Assembly: GCF_014650055.1 (NCBI RefSeq)
Contig: NZ_BMUF01000019.1
Span: 1-62,316, forward strand
Source: Streptomyces malachitofuscus
Lineage (GTDB): Bacteria; Actinomycetota; Actinomycetes; Streptomycetales; Streptomycetaceae
Reading direction: 5' to 3'
Length of the DNA: 62,316 nucleotides
Below the pieces are notes generated by a model. The model saw only the letters and a program-made list of their open reading frames with translations, had not been told where the DNA came from and did no database searches. Position 1 is the stretch's first letter. Each line of letters begins with the position of its first letter. Positions 60,726-62,316 of the stretch are shown in pieces. The translations under genes and the position numbers were made by a program.

Positions 60726-62144
60726 ATGTTCGATCCGGTCATAGCGCCCAGCGGTACGCTGCTCGGCCTGCTCCAGCGGGGCCGCGGCGACGGCACGCTG
60801 CACGCGCTCACCGCCCCGCGCTCCGAAGCGCTCGCGGCGCTGAACCACTGTGTGCTGCGCGACCCGCGCCACGACTGGCAGGTGGAGAACCGCTCCCTCT
60901 ACTACGCCCGCCTCTACCTCGATCTCGACGGTGAACTGGACGCGATCGAGTCCCACCTCTTCGATCCCGAGGACATCGTCGACAGCGACGAGTCACGCAC
61001 CGGACTCGCCCTCGCCGTCCTCGGCCATCTCGCCTCCTACGGCAGGAGGGACGCCCTGGAACTCTTGCGCAGGTACGCGGCCCACGGCACCAACTGGGCC
61101 TGGGCCCTCGACGAACTGGCGCTCAGGGACGACGACGCGGGCCTGCGCGCCCTGGCCGCCCCCGTCCTCGCGCGGTTCACCGCCGACGCCGAGGGCGAGG
61201 CGGAGCTGGCCGCCACCGTCCGCGACGCCTTCGAACCACGGCCCTGGCGGCTATGGGCCGACGATCCGCGCGAATCCATCGCCACGCGCGTGCGTGCCGC
61301 CCATGAGGCGGGCTGTTTCGACCGGTGGCAGCGCCAGATGCGCCCCAGCGGCCCCCGCCCCGGCTGGAGCGTGCAGGCGGTGTTCGAATGGGCCCAGCAA
61401 GGCATCGAACGCGGTGCCGCGCTCCATGTCCCGGCCGCCCGGTGTCTCGGCGCGGTGGCGGGCCCCGAGGACCGGCCCGAGATCGTCCGGGCCGCCGAGG
61501 ACGGCACCGAGGGAGCCCGCTGCACCGCCCTGCGGTACCTGGCCGACAACAACGATCCCGACGCCCTGACGCTGATCGAGCGCGCCGTGGCCACCGGCTC
61601 CGCGCCCGTCGTGGAAGCCGCCGTCGACGCCTTCGAACGCATGCGCAGTCTCGCCGCCGTCGACCGCGCGCGCGGCTGGGCCCGCCGGCCCGATCCGCTG
61701 GGCGCCGCCGCCGGCCGCGTCCTCGCCTGCCGGGGTGGCCTCCAGGACCGTGACCTGGTCCTCTCCGCTCTCCGGGAGGCGGTGCGGGGCGAGGGGCCCG
61801 ACGCCCCCACCCTGTGGACCCTCGTTGACGGCGCCGGCCGTCTCGGCATCACCTGTGCCGCTCCCGTGCTCCGCCACATCTACCGTGAGACCGCCTCCTC
61901 CCACCTGCGCGGCAGGGCCGCCCGCGCCCTCGCCGCGACCGATCCCTCCTTCGGCACAGGCTTCGCCGTCGAGTGCCTGTGGGACTGCGAGGAGACCACC
62001 CGCGAGATCGCCGCCCGGCACGCCGAGACCGGTGACACTCGGGTCGTCGACCGTCTGCGCCGCCTCGCCGCCGACCCGGCCGAGGAGGCCGAGGTGCAGA
62101 CCGCCGTACGGAGCCGCATCGGCCCCGAGGAAACCGCCGTGTAA
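60726..62144 (+). CDS. HEAT-repeat protein
   Basis: 472 aa from ATG 60726; GAGG about 10 bases upstream. Helical repeat protein: successive HEAT-like pairs such as RRDALELLRRYAAHGTNWAWALDELAL, GARCTALRYLADNNDPDALTLIERAV and LRGRAARALAATDPSFGTGFAVECLWD. No enzyme motif or membrane helix. It could be a scaffold or a phycobilisome-lyase-like PBS_HEAT protein. Conserved in Streptomyces; function unknown. The final 172 bp of the window hold no credible gene. Confidence 0.82.
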   Translation: MFDPVIAPSGTLLGLLQRGRGDGTLHALTAPRSEALAALNHCVLRDPRHDWQVENRSLYYARLYLDLDGELDAIESHLFDPEDIVDSDESRTGLALAVLGHLASYGRRDALELLRRYAAHGTNWAWALDELALRDDDAGLRALAAPVLARFTADAEGEAELAATVRDAFEPRPWRLWADDPRESIATRVRAAHEAGCFDRWQRQMRPSGPRPGWSVQAVFEWAQQGIERGAALHVPAARCLGAVAGPEDRPEIVRAAEDGTEGARCTALRYLADNNDPDALTLIERAVATGSAPVVEAAVDAFERMRSLAAVDRARGWARRPDPLGAAAGRVLACRGGLQDRDLVLSALREAVRGEGPDAPTLWTLVDGAGRLGITCAAPVLRHIYRETASSHLRGRAARALAATDPSFGTGFAVECLWDCEETTREIAARHAETGDTRVVDRLRRLAADPAEEAEVQTAVRSRIGPEETAV

Positions 62145-62316
62145 CCCCGACGCACGCGACGGCCCACCCTGGGGGCCGATCCGGCCCTGCGCGGAGGGCG
62201 CACTTGCCGGACTTGCCCCAGGGCACGTGCAGGCCCTTCCCGCCGCACGCTTCGGGCCTGCCCGTCGTCGCGTCCGCGGGACGGATCCCGTCGCGTGGCG
62301 GACGTGGCGCCGGCGA

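Noticed and set aside
62145..62316. Start of another gene at the window end
   Set aside because: No frame with a start, ribosome site and plausible composition in the last 172 bases.

Overview
The window is high-GC actinobacterial chromosome, almost certainly Streptomyces. Supporting signs are the dense GC-biased coding, frequent GTG starts, HrdB-type promoters with TAGGGT-like -10 boxes, two secreted chitinases with the Streptomyces paired direct-repeat promoter, an RbpA gene behind a sigma-R type promoter, and an order (metK-priA-fmt-rsmB-rpe-guaB1 ... ribE-ribM-ribBA-ribH-hisE-hisG ... ppm-fxsA-rbpA) that, from memory, runs parallel to the SCO1476 to SCO1414 part of the S. coelicolor core.

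Layout. 1-9.8 kb is housekeeping: the metK tail, a tRNA-like RNA, a helicase-degenerate priA, fmt, rsmB, rpe, a SorC-family regulator and guaB1. 10-12 kb is an amino-acid permease with its AsnC-type regulator and a palindromic operator. 12-15 kb is a two-gene cell-surface unit: a proline-rich membrane protein, and a fused NodB deacetylase/family-2 glycosyltransferase resembling MatB. 15-28 kb is accessory metabolism: MFS exporters, a DavA/DavB-like lysine amide pathway, an F420-type oxidoreductase, a GH6 glucanase, a uracil-type permease, a thioesterase, and a divergent MFS/ROK pair with an operator. 28-36 kb has a modular GH18 chitinase, then an FMN riboswitch and the ribE-ribM-ribBA-ribH operon running into hisE-hisG. 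36-41 kb has two coupled CorC/HlyC-type membrane proteins, an EccA-like AAA+ protein and a uridine kinase-like protein. 41-48 kb has an exported C39-like peptidase, small conserved proteins, a TetR regulator, a second GH18 chitinase, an acyl-CoA dehydrogenase and an Lrp/AsnC regulator. 48-57.6 kb has an amidohydrolase, a long structured leader before polyprenol-phosphate mannose synthase, fxsA, rbpA, an Atg22-like MFS, a GDPD and the yczE/yczR (MocR) pair. 57.8-62.1 kb has an FtsK/TraB-like protein with a defective Walker A, a small membrane protein, an ankyrin protein, a 19-residue Cys-Cys peptide ORF and a HEAT-repeat protein.

Non-coding highlights. Between metK and priA lies what looks like a circularly permuted class-II tRNA: T-arm and acceptor 3' strand come first, then acceptor 5' strand, U8 and D-arm, with all seven acceptor pairs forming. 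An interspersed GC-rich repeat family has three large copies (two direct, one inverted) and one fragment, each starting just after a stop codon. The window also carries an FMN riboswitch, twin chitinase promoters, several long-stem terminators and possible leaderless starts.

Functional themes are chitin/cellulose use and surface polysaccharide (two GH18, one GH6, one deacetylase-GT), flavin supply with its own importer, and amino-acid uptake and catabolism, each with nearby local regulators. No phage, IS element, CRISPR array or biosynthetic gene cluster was seen.
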